64,000 nucleotides of DNA from Acheta domesticus (Eukaryota > Arthropoda > Insecta > Orthoptera > Gryllidae): NCBI GenBank assembly GCA_031308135.1, contig JAHLJT010004567.1:129775356-129839355 (forward strand), in the 5' to 3' direction. The notes below the pieces were generated by a model, which saw only the letters and a program-made list of their open reading frames with translations, did not search any database and was not told the origin of the DNA. The translations under genes and the position numbers were made by a program. Within the stretch, counting starts at the first letter, position 1; every line of letters starts with the position of its first letter. This document shows, piece after piece, positions 10,020-23,714 of this stretch.

Positions 10020-13000
10020 TAAAGAATGAAATCATTCATTAAGACAGGAGTGTGTCTTTCACATCAGCAAATATAGTAGTTTAATTCTACTTCTCTAGTC
10101 ACTAATATTGTGGGTGGGGGGAATCTGTACAGCAATAACAAGTATTTATTTATTGTTTTAATGTCAAATAGTATAGGTATGACTAATGTGTGTTTTTGTC
10201 CCTCCCATTTCTCCCATTTGGATTTACAAAATAAACTGTTATATTTTGAACACATGTCGGGTTTTTCTTTTCTAGCCAGACAAAAGTTGAAATAGTAATA
10301 AAGAAGATAGATCATTCAATAGCAACATAATTGTATTTGAGCAATCAAACCACTTGAAAAGATAATTTCTCATCTCAACTTACTGCTTTGTTCAAGTATC
10401 ATTTGTGCAGCAACACTTTTAAGAAAAAAATGCTAAAAAGTGTTCTAAAGGATGGTAAAGTGATGGTGAACATAAAAAACAAAGTTTGAATGTTTCAGAA
10501 TGACAACACAGTTATTCCCAACATAGATCTTTATTGATCGGAAGAGGGGAACCATCTTTGCAACAAAACAAGTTGCATTTTTTGCAGAATTTTTGTTTGC
10601 TTAAGCCAAACCGACAAATGACTTCACAAACCTTTTTTTTTTAAATTTTATTTTACATTGCATTCAGCATTTCTTGACCACTCACACTAATAAACCAATC
10701 ATTCCTATGTAACTTATAAGCATAATGAACAGAGTTTCTTGTTACTCTTGATAAAATATATAAATCTATACACTGAGACAGCAACATTTACCAATATTAA
10801 AATAAACCTACCAGAACTAGGCATAATTTATCACTCAACAAATACTAAATCAACCTTGATGTTTTATGAAAATACTTTTCTTGGAAATGAAACAAGCACC
10901 TATCTTGTTAGCACATTGTATTATTAATTTCTTTAACAATTGAATTCTACCAGCACAATATACAACCAACAAACGGCTAAAATCCACTCATTTTAAACAA
11001 ATACATAAATTGGCCCCTCCAAGATGTACGTCTAGGTTTATGTTTGGTTAAAATGTCATCTTAAAATTATATGAAATAAATGTCAGTCTATCATTGAATC
11101 AAAATGTGCGGTACTCCATTCCACTGACTATTCATTCTTACTACTACTGGATCACTCATCCACATTTTGATTGTATTCCTGATCTTGTTTCTAGATCAAT
11201 GTTCTATGATTTTATGGATTCAGTCTCATTCAACAAAGTATACTACTGCTAAACCATTAGTAATAAAAACGCAATAAAAAACAATACTAAAAGAAGAAGA
11301 ATTTGTAGTGTTTTTCTTTCCCAAATGCCAACAGCACCAAATTAAGAAACTAGTAATACAATGCTACATCGAGTAAGTGTTTGCTGACAGTGTAATAAAA
11401 ACCTGCAGTGTGATAGATTCAAGCATGTTATTGGACTCTGAACTACTATTTATATACAGAGGTGGAAATCATGGTTCATGTGTTCATAAAATACTTTACA
11501 CGGTACAGAAACATCTACAGCTGAGCAACGGGTTATTGTCCATCTGCATTGTGTATAGGCTTACTTAAAAACATAGGTCTCAAACGACTTTACAAGCTAG
11601 GCTTATATTTTCATAGGCCTATTGAAACTTAAAAGCAAGCACTTTCAATCCATACCACCATTAACTTTGCTTGTTTTTATCACACCACGAAGAATTTCTC
11701 CAAGAGCCTACCATGTATTTTATGTTCATCTCACTAGGTCTCAGATCTAAAGGTGAAAATGACTTGATATACTATATATACTTTTTTTTCCTCATCTATT
11801 CTAAAATAATTTAATGATATAATAACAAAAATCTAAAGGGACAATTTTTAAAGGAAAAAATCTTTGGATTGGTGAATCATTAAGTGGGTAACTCTTGAAA
11901 CATAAAAATATTGGAAGAATTCAACATTTCAACATGTTTCTTTCTCCTGCCAATACTCTGAAAAATCTACATTTTCTACGTGATTATGGTTCTTATTTCC
12001 TAACTTTCAAGAATTCAGAACACAAAAGTTCATATGATGTAAAACCTGGGAATTATATTGCACATAACTGACTGAAGATGGGATGCAGTAAAAATAAACT
12101 GAATATTATTTATTCATGGCATGGAGAAATGTACTCCATGATAATTTAGTTGAATAGCAAAAACAAATTTCCAATATAAGTTGTTCTAAATGTCAGCAAA
12201 AGTTACACGAAGCTGTTATCTGACATAATAAGAAAAAACTGAAGACAAATGCAATACTAAAAACCCAACATCCCCTTGCAGAAAAAACCATACCTCAAGA
12301 TGGTATGTCATATTCAACTTCTTAAAATCTAAGAAAGAAGGAAGTGCATGTACATGGCAATGACAGCTAGAATTAAACAGAGAAAGCTGAGCTACATCTG
12401 AGCAACAGCTGTGAGGCACAAGATGCATATACAAAGAGTCACTTGCATATAACACTACACTAGGACAGATAAAAGTTGTACCTCGCCTATACTACACGCA
12501 TTTCCTTCAGGTGTACCTTACAATAAAATTACTACTTGAGCATAGCAGAATGAAATGGTTTTATCTTTTGCAATGGATACATCCTTTGCTCTGCAAAAGA
12601 AAAACAGCACCTTCCTGTTTCACTATGTCATACACAAATGACCCTTACTTTTAACACTTTCCACATCCTGTAAAAACTTGCTGTTCATAGCAAGAACATC
12701 ATGGTGCTAAAAAGAATAATCAACAAGAAACTCTCTTCACTAAACCATACTGCATTTCATTGGCCACAAGTTGCAAAAGGAATACCACTAATAAGGCTCA
12801 ATGCTCACAGGTAGCATTTTCCTTTCATGCAAATTATGGTTCATGATAGCCAGATCAGGCATTCGATATGTTACAATTATTTTAAAAATAACTATTTAAC
12901 AAATAAAGAGGAAAAAAAAACATGGAAAAGAAAAAAGAGTTGATGTCACAGCATCAAAACAAGTTTTTAAATACCTTCTGTAACACTTTCCTAAAGTCTT

Positions 13001-16000
13001 GACTGCCATTCACACAATGTGCCCCCACACACGCACCAAAAACACTGTTCAAAGTCTAGAATAAAACAAAACAGTGATTAAGAAAAGAAATCCACTATCC
13101 TAGAGGCAGAGTCTTGAAATTTTCTTTCATTTCCCCCACTGTCTTCTTGCACTAGCATCAGTTTTCTTGTTCTTCAATATGCTTGCCACATATGCACATG
13201 GAAAAGAAAACTGCCACACAATATGTTCCTTTGAAACTTCCATTTGATACACTAATTCCCTGTAAGCTTGTGATACATCCATTTCTTCCACTACTAAATA
13301 GCTTTCCTATATGTTATGGGAAGACGTGGAATGCAGACAGTTACTTGTTCCACCAAATCACGGCAAGCCAAAACTCCTTAACCGTAAAAAATGTCTGTAA
13401 TTTAGTTTTAAAAATGAAAAACAAACTATGGATTCAATCTAGTTTGATTTCATTCAAAAAAGCTAACTACGTTGAGGCTGAAACATAGTGTTGCAGGAAA
13501 TATTTACAAGGAACTTTAAAGTTCAATTTCAGGATTTAAATTCTTATCTATTAAAAAAAGTATACAGTACTGCCATCTATATAACACATCTCACTCCAAC
13601 ACAAATCCTATGCTTTCTTTAAATTCTTAAACTTTATATGCATTCCAACTGCTGAACGTACTTGCATATAACATGCCTAGACCAATATCTGCATGAGAGA
13701 AAATAATCTACCACTACAAAACACTTCACATTTTTGATATAAGAAAAAACTTTTTTCACAAAAAAGTTGTGTAACAAAATAAACTTTCTTTTATATTCGT
13801 ATTTTTATATCTTGCTAATTTTCATACCCTTAGCTTACTACATATATCAGGCATACCATTTGAATATTTTTAAGTCTTGAGAAACATTCAGCAAGAGGGT
13901 GATGCCCAGGAGAAAAAGCCAGCAACATACAAACAAGCCACCTCTTAATGGTGCTGATAGCTATCTAAGCACCAAAACATTTCTACAAACAGGGCCTACG
14001 AACTTCGAAATTAAACTGTACATTCAATAATTCATTTGTAGGATAATAACTAACCGAATGTTGCACATACACAAATTGTATTATACAGTTAAAAAGACTA
14101 CAGAAGTGGCTTCTTTGATGTATGCACAAAATACTATTTTACATTAAAAGACTAGGATTTCTCAAAGGGACAGGTAAGTCAGAAGGTATCTGAGAGAAGA
14201 AAATAACTAAGGGCACTTAAACTGTCCAATGCCCAGGGCTTCATCAGCTACAGAACTGGCCACAACGTTCTCGTTCTTAAATGTATCATTAACTTGCATA
14301 AACTTGCAAGCAAAAGGTATTTTGTAAAAAAAAATTGCATGCAAGTTCACTTCCTCTTCTATGGCTCAGCCTCCTTAGTATTGAAATTATAATAAAAAAA
14401 CTTACAAACTATCTTAGATAAAAACTACTTAACTACATTTTGAAATGTCCCAAACTCTACATGAAGTTTTTCTTTCAACTTGTATTTTAACATCTAAGAA
14501 CTACAGTCTAATGTTTTAACTGTATCTTTCACACAAAACATTAAACCGACACATTTTGACAAACACGACAGATATTTTGTTTTGTTTTACTGACACAAAG
14601 GACTTAACTTGTATAATACAAAATAGAGGAGAGGGAAAACAAACTTGCACAAATTTTTTCATATAACAACAAATTCATGAATCATAACTTATGCATCATG
14701 AACACCAATTAAAAACATAATTTTTGCTGAAATTTCTACAAAAATCACCTCTCAAAAACAATAACCCTAATTATTTCTAGCTAAGCTATAAATTTACTTC
14801 TACTTCTATACAAAGCATCTTCATTCAACTTTCAATCAAACAGATCACATTAACAGTACAATTAGTCTACAAGTAATAGTTACTTTAACTACAACTATCC
14901 TAGAAGCTAGTTGTTTGCACCAAATGCAACTTGGCGCTGCTGTACTTAAAAGCTCCTAAAAAGCAAGTATTCATTTTTTTTCTGTAACTTCAAGAGAAAC
15001 TCTTCTGATTTCAAAGACTGCCAGGTAAGTCCTTCATTCCATTTCAGTAACGTTCTGGTAATATAAAGTTCATTATAACAATAAATCCAAACGGATTTAT
15101 TGTACATTTACACGAGAACTGCAGGTCATCTTTGACTAACAAATTACAAAGTCTTTTTAATGTATATGTAGTCAAAATCTAAAAGGACTGAAAAAAATCA
15201 CTTCTTTTACTCTTTTTCAAATCCTTTTACAACAGCAACTGTCTTTTGCTTGACACACGCACGTTTAACGACACACACATTTTAAATATATTAATATGGA
15301 CTCAGTTGTCAATTAATGTGTTCTTTAAAAAATAGTTACGCTTTCACCATCAAATTCAGATGTACCAAAATAAACTAAATATATTTTTGTTCACTTCAGA
15401 TTTCAACAGTGTAAAATCTTATTTTAATTACAATAATACAATGCATGATCTACAGACCTCTTAGCTCCTATTTAAACACGATGGTTCAAAAATCACTTTA
15501 CAAAAGGCTGTAGGATAGGGTTACAGGACGTTGGGGTATGGTTGCAACTTGTGTAACTACCATGCTGCCAAGCAAACCAAAAGTGTGAAAACACACTAGT
15601 ACCACCACCATCACATAACAGAATCCTACATATTGAGTTAATAAAGACCAAATAAGCTTACTTTATCTCTAAACAAACATAATAGAAAAATAAATCAAGG
15701 GGACGCTCATTTCTTACAAGATTCAGTGCTAATCACAGCAGACTTCACAATTTCCTATTTCAGACTGACTTTGTAATTAATGCACTCCCAATGACCTATT
15801 ACTGACAATTTACAAAATATTTATAACATTCTTCTCCAATTAATACTAATATTTCTTTGAAATGTTTTTAAATTATATGGGAAAACAAGTGAAAAAATAA
15901 AACAAATAATGCTATAACAATAAAACTGTTCAAATGAAAACAACAGCAAAGGAACAGCAATTTGCCTGCAGAAACACAATGATACTAACAGATTATATTA

Positions 16001-19000
16001 ATTCGGAAATATCAGATTTTATCAAAAACTTCATTCTATGTGATCAAAACGATCTTCAATCTCAATCACTATTATAATCTAAAATATATTGATTCGGTCA
16101 TTTTTGATAAAGAACTAGGCTCAACTCTAACACAAATTAATGTACAATAGTTTGCAAACATCTACGACAAAAAACATTAGTAACTAGAAGATAATTTGGC
16201 TTCACAGGTAGTTTTTAATCTTATATATTAGTTACTTCCCTGTCTTGAATCATCATGAAAAGGCACAATATCTAAAAAAAATTGTTAAAAAATTAATCAA
16301 GTTGAATAAAGATCTTTCACGTCAATGGTAACAGGTGCGATGAGAAATGAATTTTTTCATGTTGAATGAGAAAACATAGTTCTAAGAAGACACATTAAAA
16401 ATGTTTTCAAATGAAACACTATCTAATTTGAATACACAGCGAAGTATTTGTCAATTGGAATGTGAAAGTACTGATATGGATTTCCTCCCATATCACTTAT
16501 GTAGTAACCGCCATTAATGAATAATCCAGCATTGGTAATTTTATCCACAGTCAAACATACAGATTTTATATTTTCATTTGTAAATGAAATTTTGGATGAA
16601 ATATTAAAACACTGCATATATTTCATTAAAAATGTCAGGTAAATATCATAACATAATTCCCTTGCTTTATTTTGAATATTTAATATTCATTCTAACCCTA
16701 AATATTTTTCAAAAAACACTGTATAAAAATTCCCATGAGGCAACAATGGAAAGAGATTTACCTGTCTTATTTGAGTCTTTGGTAACTGACTGTTACCCTA
16801 TACAATCATACAGTGTAGGCTACTAATAAAACATTTCGCACTGCAGAACCATTCTGTATTGACTTTCGTTCATATTAGTGAAAATAAATACACATATATA
16901 TCACACCCAAATTATTCATCAAGTAACTTTTATGTAAACACTGAAACAGTAACTGGACTGAGGCACTGGTGTATATGTGTGTAAATAGTTACAAACATTG
17001 TTGACAATCTGTTTGGTATAACTATACTCTAACATGATGTCTTCTGTCAAGGAACACAAATGAGTCATCTCAACCCACTCTTGATCAAGTAAAAAATAAT
17101 TAGATTGATACTGATATACATTACCAATGCTGGATGTTATTCATATTCAGTTGATTTGCCACAAATATCATGCCAAATTACCAATATTTGGCGATTTTTT
17201 TTTTGCGTCCTTCTTTATTTACAGGAATAAATATATCACTGTTTGCTAGTCACTAAGATATTACATAGAATTCATATAAAAGTGATAAATTTTATCAACA
17301 AAACAGGAGGGTAAAAAAATTGAAGTGTCTCTTCAGCAGGTTTCATTTTTTGGAAGATTGCTGTTTTGGAAGAAACATTAAAATCTACTCTTCGATATGA
17401 TGAGCATATATTATGGTTATCAAACACAACCATCTTATGACCAATACAGCAGTTCATCATTGCCTCGTGTTTACAATTTTTTGTTCTCTTACTAAATATG
17501 TCCAATGCAAAACTATTGTGAATGAATACCATGAAAAGTAATAAAAACTTGAGAATGCCATTAATGGAATGGTCTGTTACTAAGAATATAAATAACATCC
17601 CACTTTTTTAAATGAAATGTGTTTGATTTCAAACAAGAGCTGAGCAAGTACTTCTCATTATGACAAACCTCACTAATACAAAACCAAACACAAATGTCAA
17701 ATTTTGATAATGTGTTGTGGTAGTTTTATTAAATATATCTGTACTTGTTAAATATGCACAATTCAAAATGGTTGGATACAGTGAAAACAAAACAATGGCA
17801 CTAAAATTTTACTCTCGTACTACACTAATAACTATCAACAACGTCCATTCCAACCAGATGAAGTAAGCCAGAAATATCATACATTAAGAGAAAGATGTAA
17901 TAGTATCACATTATTTGGCAAGTTCAACAGGCAGTGAGTAGTCCACATTACACTGAACAAGAAATTGTTTTCAAAAAAATGTTTGGAGAGAACGATTTAT
18001 TCCAAAAATAAAACAGATTTCAAACAAAGTAAAACATTACAGAAATACATGCACCCAGTGCATGTATTAGTAATTCACAAAATAGAAGAAAGAGAATATA
18101 TTTACAAAGATTGATTTTGTTATACATAATAAAAATGTTACCTCAAACAAGATTCAAATAAAAAAGTCATAAAATTAAATGGAATGTGTATAGTTCATGT
18201 GATCAGCCATTCTGGATTCATATTCAATATCCAGCCCCTGATGGATCAGTTAAAACTCCAAAAGATTTTGAAAGTGTCAATTAAAAAACACGAGGCAACA
18301 ATAGTTCTCAGTTTACTTTGCTTGGTAGAACAAAATAGTTTTGGCATTCAAAAAGTAAAAAATTGGAACATTTAATGAGGAGAAAATTGACAGCATAGCT
18401 AAACATATTTTCATACTAATGGTAAAAAAATAAGAAACTATGTTCTTTTTTATGCATTTACTTCTTTGATGTAATTTTTGATGTAATGTTTCACTGGTAG
18501 ATGGTGGCAAGTCCGAGGTCAGTATGTGTGAGTCCCCAGCAGATTGCAGTATTTCTAGTTGCCTGCAGCCAGAAGTTCCTTTCTCACAATGTGCGAGATT
18601 GAAGGACAAGCTGTCTCATTCTGCTGTCACGTCTCTGCTTCCTTTTATTTATAAGAACTTGCTTCAAATTATTAATCTAGCCGTAATTACTATTTTTTTG
18701 TTCTCTCATAAACCAAATAAACCTGTAAAGCAAACAAAAGATTAATTGTCACCACAATAATGCTAGTTTTTTGTAAACATAAAAGTACCTATGAAGTACA
18801 TTAAGAAAATTTACTTCCATTCAAGCACAACTCATAATTTGTATTATGTCAAGATTGTTTTATTACATCAAAGAATGTAAATATTAACATCTCATAGAAC
18901 TTCAAAATTAATAGGAAAACACGTATGAATTGACAACAATGCATATGACATGGATCATTATTAAAAATTGTGATAGGATAATTTTCAAAGAATTGAAGAG

Positions 19001-19850
19001 GCAGAACAATGCAGTCAAAATTGTAGCATATAATTCTGAATTCTGTATTCTGGATGAAGTAATCTATGACTTTCTGTAGAATGAAGAAAGGATGAAAAGA
19101 CCACTGGCTGGAGCAAAGGTCATTTCAATTTCTCTGAAGCCACTCAGACTGAAAGGAAAATGTAAGGAAATGTGTGGTTAACACTCAGAAACATTCACTT
19201 CCAAATAGGAGAAGGTTCATTAATGAGAAATTTAGACCTAGAAATCCTGAATTCAATATTATTGGTTTCACACAACACAATGTTGTCCATCCCATCACTA
19301 CTTGCTCTTTTCAGCAACCCTACTCCGTCACTGTGCATTTGTCTGTACAAAATCCCATGACATCTACATGCTAAGAACTTCAAACCAGAATCACAGGATC
19401 CCATAAATTAGCTATAAAAGCCACAATTGCATTCAAATCCTACAGGAAGTTTATACATGCCATATACCCAGATCACTCAATACACCTTTGGTGCATTTTA
19501 AAAATGAAAAATGTCATATATGACAAATAACAATGGCAATGACAATTAAAGTATACAATAGATTCAGTTCTCATGAACAGAACTTCCTATTTTATCATAA
19601 AATATACAGTTTTCAGATCAGGAAATAAAAGACGTAAAAAATTAACACTTAATTTATTAATTTCTACAAGGTTTTCTAAAAGTATGAAAAAAGGAACCAG
19701 AAGAATAAAACAGTAATTTTTCAGGCATATAAAATAGTTTTCAATGGAATTTTTTGAAATCTTGGAAACAGACAGCAGTGTTCCACTATCCTATTTATTT
19801 CAAGAGAGTTAATGGAGTGGGTTAAACATAATTCAAAATATAATTCTCCG
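10020..19850. other. Long AT-rich stretch without recognised genes
   Basis: No ORF with coding character, no splice-framed exon and no clear transposon on either strand. It lies downstream of the shep stop on the - strand, so part of it could be an extended shep 3' UTR, but no single polyadenylation site can be chosen among many TTTATT matches. Confidence 0.5.
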
Positions 19851-19859
19851 AACATCACA

Positions 19860-20650
19860 CAATACAAATGAACTCATAATAGAAGAACTTCAAGAAGCAC
19901 TGTCAAAATGAAGAATCAAAAAACAAGATGAGCTTAAAATTAATTTATTCAAAGAGGCCAGTTTCTTCTTTAAATTAAATTACACTTTTTGCACATGTGA
20001 TGGAAGGAAAAGAAGTATTCTAAAGACCAGAATGCTAACTGAAGAGCTGCTATTATTTAAGAAAGATGGAAGATAAAATCTCACAAACTACCAAAGAAAA
20101 ACTATCGTCAACCCAGAATACAAGATTTACACTATGTAGGATCCTAAGTAATGGGATGTCTGTCAGTGGTTAAGTTTTCCTAATAGATCATCAACGTGAA
20201 TTTAGAAAATACCAATTGTGCTTAAATGATATCTTCATTTTAAGACACATAATTTAAAAAAGACAAAAGTATAACCTGAAAATCCACCTTTCCTTCAAAG
20301 AATATAGAAAAGGTGTTTGACGCAATCAGCAGAAAGATGTTATGGCAAATATTAAAAAATTATGGTACCCCTAGCAATTAACTGAATGTATAAAATCTCT
20401 TAACAATGGCATACAGTAATAACTACAAATAACCAAAAGAGCAGGAACATTCTAACATATTAAGGAGCCTGACAGGGGTGCAATCTGTCCCAAATATTTA
20501 TTAACATAAGCTTGAATGATTTCCTTAGAAAATGGAAATCTCTAAGCTCTGATGGCACTTGCTTTTAGAATGAAATCGTAGAGGAAAGAATGTTATATCT
20601 TTCCTCTACAATGGAATGCATCAGAAGAGACTTTTATTTGCAGATTAACC
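19860..20650 (+). pseudogene. Degenerate RTE-like reverse transcriptase
   Basis: Broken frames retain the RT landmarks in order: LLFKKDGR, LTNYQRKTIVNPEYKIYT (the NYRGI...YKI region), DHQREFRKYQLCLNDIF (the QxGFR region), and near 20460-20530 LSQIFINISLNDFLRKWK (LSP..FN.Y..D). Many stops. The same broad family as the relic at 2118-2740. Confidence 0.72.
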
Positions 20651-20822
20651 ATTTCTCATAGGAAAATATTAATACAGACTTCAAAAAAAATAGTCATGTG
20701 GTGTCATGAGATGCACAATCCAAAAAAATTGAATTATTGAGAGTAAAGAGATGGCTTTCCATGGCAAATTCCATGTACATTCAAGAATTTACACTTATGA
20801 CTCCCTGATTGAATAGATGAAG

Positions 20823-21315
20823 TTTTAAACAATCTTGAAGGTGAGCAGTCTCAATTTTACAGACAGACAATTTGTTGCATAACTTTCCTTATTTTTTGGG
20901 TTTCAACGTGATTTGCAACACGTTTTGGGGATAAGTTGTCCCCTTGCAAACATAGTAGAGCACACATTTCAGGAATAAGTTGTTCTCATCATCAGGCAAA
21001 CAGAGAGCACATCAAATGAAATTTTTCGTCAAACATCAGGAAAAGGCCATGTCAGACAGTCACCAAAGCAGATTAGCGACTCTAGATGGAATCATTCACT
21101 ACTCTCCTACGGTGACCATCTGACATGATCTTTTGCCGATGTCGCAAGAAAAATTTCATTTTATGGGCTCTACCATGTTTGCCTGATGATGGGGACAACC
21201 TATCCCCGAAACGTGTTGCAAATCATGTTGAAACCCAAAAAATAAAGAAAGTTATGCAACAAATTGTCTGTCTGTAAAATTATTTGGGACTCCCCGCCTT
21301 CAAGATTGTTTAAAA
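20823..21315. mobile_element. Foldback element carrying hammerhead-like motifs
   Basis: The outer arms are inverted copies: ttttaaacaatcttgaagg at 20823-20841 faces its complement at 21297-21315. From acagacagacaatttgttgc inward the match stays near-perfect for over 80 bp. On the + strand, CTGATGA (21183-21189), a GGGGA/TCCCC stem (21191-21207) and GAAAC (21208-21212) resemble a hammerhead ribozyme core. The left arm contains two decayed copies on the - strand. Such motifs occur in Penelope-like and related retroelements; that link is inference. Confidence 0.8.
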
Positions 21316-21319
21316 ATAT

Positions 21320-22535
21320 TCATAAAAGACAGGCTGATTTCAATCTTTCAAGATGAAGTACTTGAATTTTCATTTGTGTGCCATCCATTTTGATTACCAT
21401 AGCAATGTCAAATAAAAAATTCAGAGGTTTCAGCACATGTACAGCACCAGTAAAACAAATCATTCGAAAAAAAAATTCAAATAAAATTGTAGAAGACAAT
21501 GACAATAACAATGACTGTTCTGCTATAGCTACTTAAAAGAAAGTTATGGACATTGACAAAAAAAATAATGTAGCTGCATACAAGTTGCTGCAATAAAACT
21601 TTCAAGTTCCACAATCGTGTAGACCAACTTGGAAATGAAAATATTACAAAAGACCTTAGCATCTTGCCCGTTTTACAAATGAAATATGAAAAACACTCAA
21701 TACAGTACAGCCTAAAGAACAAAAGAAAATCATCTAGCCTATCATCATCAGAAAGACAGATCAGGAGCAAAGTGCTATCAGTGGCAGGGGGAGAACAAGG
21801 TAAGAATAAGTGTGAAGACTGTTCAGAATCATGAGGGACAGAGGTGAAGGGTCACGTGACTCAGTTTTGTGTAAGATGTCATTGTGAAATTTGCGTGTAG
21901 GCCTACATCAAGTGGTGACAATAGAAACAAGCAGCTTTTGCACAAATAGTCTGGTGATATTTAAAAGTGAATAGGAAAAAATAAATTTTATTTTACAAAA
22001 TTGGAAATAATGAAAAGTATTTTCTTAGCTGTAAACTTGTAATTCTGAAAAAGCTTATATCCATTATTAAGCACCATGCAACTTAGTTCTTTTTGCTCAT
22101 CTGTTACACAGATCTAAAATAGATATACTTTCATGATTTTTAACAATTGAATATTTCCTGTTGGAACCTTTTAGTTGTAAGTTTTATTAAAATATCTTCC
22201 CCGATAGAATGTTTAATTATAGTTATCTAATGTCAGTCTAGGCAAGAAAAAACATCCCAAAAGCAATTGGAATAGATGTTTCAGTATCGTAGCTCTTTGA
22301 GATTTCCACAGGTGTGATCCACTTATGAAACATTCACAGTGCGGAGTTAACAGTGGCAGTGTGCACTGACCAATTAATTTCTCATTCCTCTGAACACTAG
22401 GGAGAAAGGAAGGAAATGGATACGTAATGATGAATCAAAGACCAATCAAATGGTACAAGACACAATTTTAAAGTATTTATCTGGATGTTCTTGAAAAGAC
22501 ATGTGACAATTTTAGCATAAGATTTGTTAATGTTT
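21320..22535. other. Intergenic DNA, nothing recognised
   Basis: AT-rich, only short chance ORFs and no clear repeat ends. Part could be further decayed LINE sequence. Confidence 0.5.
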
Positions 22536-22538
22536 TAG

Positions 22539-22662
22539 TTGTATTCTTGGCTGTCTTTAAGATAAGTCATGTCTGTGTCGATGGATCTGACGTTTCGGCC
22601 ATCTTGCTGTGGCCTTCTTCAGAGCTAAACTGCTGCAGCATCCCGGACGGCCAAGAATACAA
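22539..22662 (-). mobile_element. 124-bp hairpin element with hammerhead-like core
   Basis: TTGTATTCTTGGCTGTC at 22539-22555 and its near-perfect complement at 22646-22662 enclose a - strand motif. This is CTGAAGA, then a GGCC...GGCC stem, then GAAAC and GTC ending at 22589. That is the order of the hammerhead core (CUGANGA, stem II, GAAA, NUH site). It is GC-rich against an AT-rich surround. Confidence 0.6.
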
Positions 22663-23561
22663 TGACTCCAGCCGCGGAAGCCTACGAACTCTTGTCAATG
22701 TTTTCTTCTATTATAGGACTAATTTAGAGGGCACGTGGACTATTAATACACATATTAATAGAAATATGAATCATGCATATTTAAAGCACAAAAATGTATG
22801 CATCCCTAGCATTCACTTTTATTTTTCTAAGAAAATGTCACCCTTAGACAAATAATTGTTCCCAAGATACAATGAAATTTGCAAATTTCTGCAATGAATT
22901 GAGCAAAACAAAAATTTCTGTACTGTTATGGTCAGAGGGCTTACTTGTTTCTCTTTTGATATTAAAGGACCAAGTACAGAATCTGTCAAATAATTATTAC
23001 TTAAGATAAGATCCAAAAAACTTCATGAATGCAGGAACAATTCTAAAAATTCTAATTTTGTTATTAATTTTTCACCAATGATTGCAATTTTTTCTTTCTT
23101 TTTATTTTCTCCTTCTCATTGAAGGTAAACAGAAAGTGCCAATAACTTTTTCCTTTTTCACAAAAATAATGATTCTCAATCTTGATTTGTTGATCTTGGT
23201 GTCTAAACAAATTTTTGTTTGAGGAAATCAACATAGTTAATTTCACTGGTTTTCACATCACAAAATGAAATACTTAATAATTTTATTTAACTTTTAAACC
23301 ATACCTTGACAAATTTATCTACAACAACTTCATATTACTCCTTGTATAGGAAAAGAATTTTCAGGGCATGTTTATACCTCTGTTATTCAGGACTCGTGTA
23401 TACGAAGAATATTAATTTTTAATTTGCTTGCTACTACACCATCCCTTCTGAACTTGCCTAACCTTTCATACAAAATCAAATTAAATTGCCAAATATTTAT
23501 TTGTCTAATGACCCCCTATTTTACCTAAATGCTAGGCATACATACCTAATGAAGCAAACAT
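22663..23561 (-). other. Probable shep 3' UTR start
   Basis: The DNA directly downstream of the shep stop codon on the - strand. AT-rich and non-coding. TTTATT (AATAAA on the transcript strand) occurs near 23497, but so close to the stop that it is unlikely to be the only site. Confidence 0.4.
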
Positions 23562-23714
23562 TTACTTTGGTTGCTGCGCAGTTTGATAAGAGGCATAAGT
23601 CTCATCTGGCGAGGCTGCTGTTGATGTTTGTTCAGACTCCGCAATTGGCACAGCATGAATAATTGGCGTGCCAGGTGGTGGGTAGAAACCATAAGGATGT
23701 GCACTGGCTATATA
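23562..23714 (-). CDS. shep: shep last coding exon
   Basis: Acceptor TATCCTTTCAG, then [20 protein letters not shown] and a Ser/Thr/Gln-rich end ([13 protein letters not shown]) to TAA at 23564-23562. It is separated from the previous exon by 5.5 kb containing MITEs and a Tigger relic. Confidence 0.9.
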   Translation of the reverse strand, partial: YIASAHPYGFYPPPGTPIIHAVPIAESEQTSTAASPDETYASYQTAQQPK

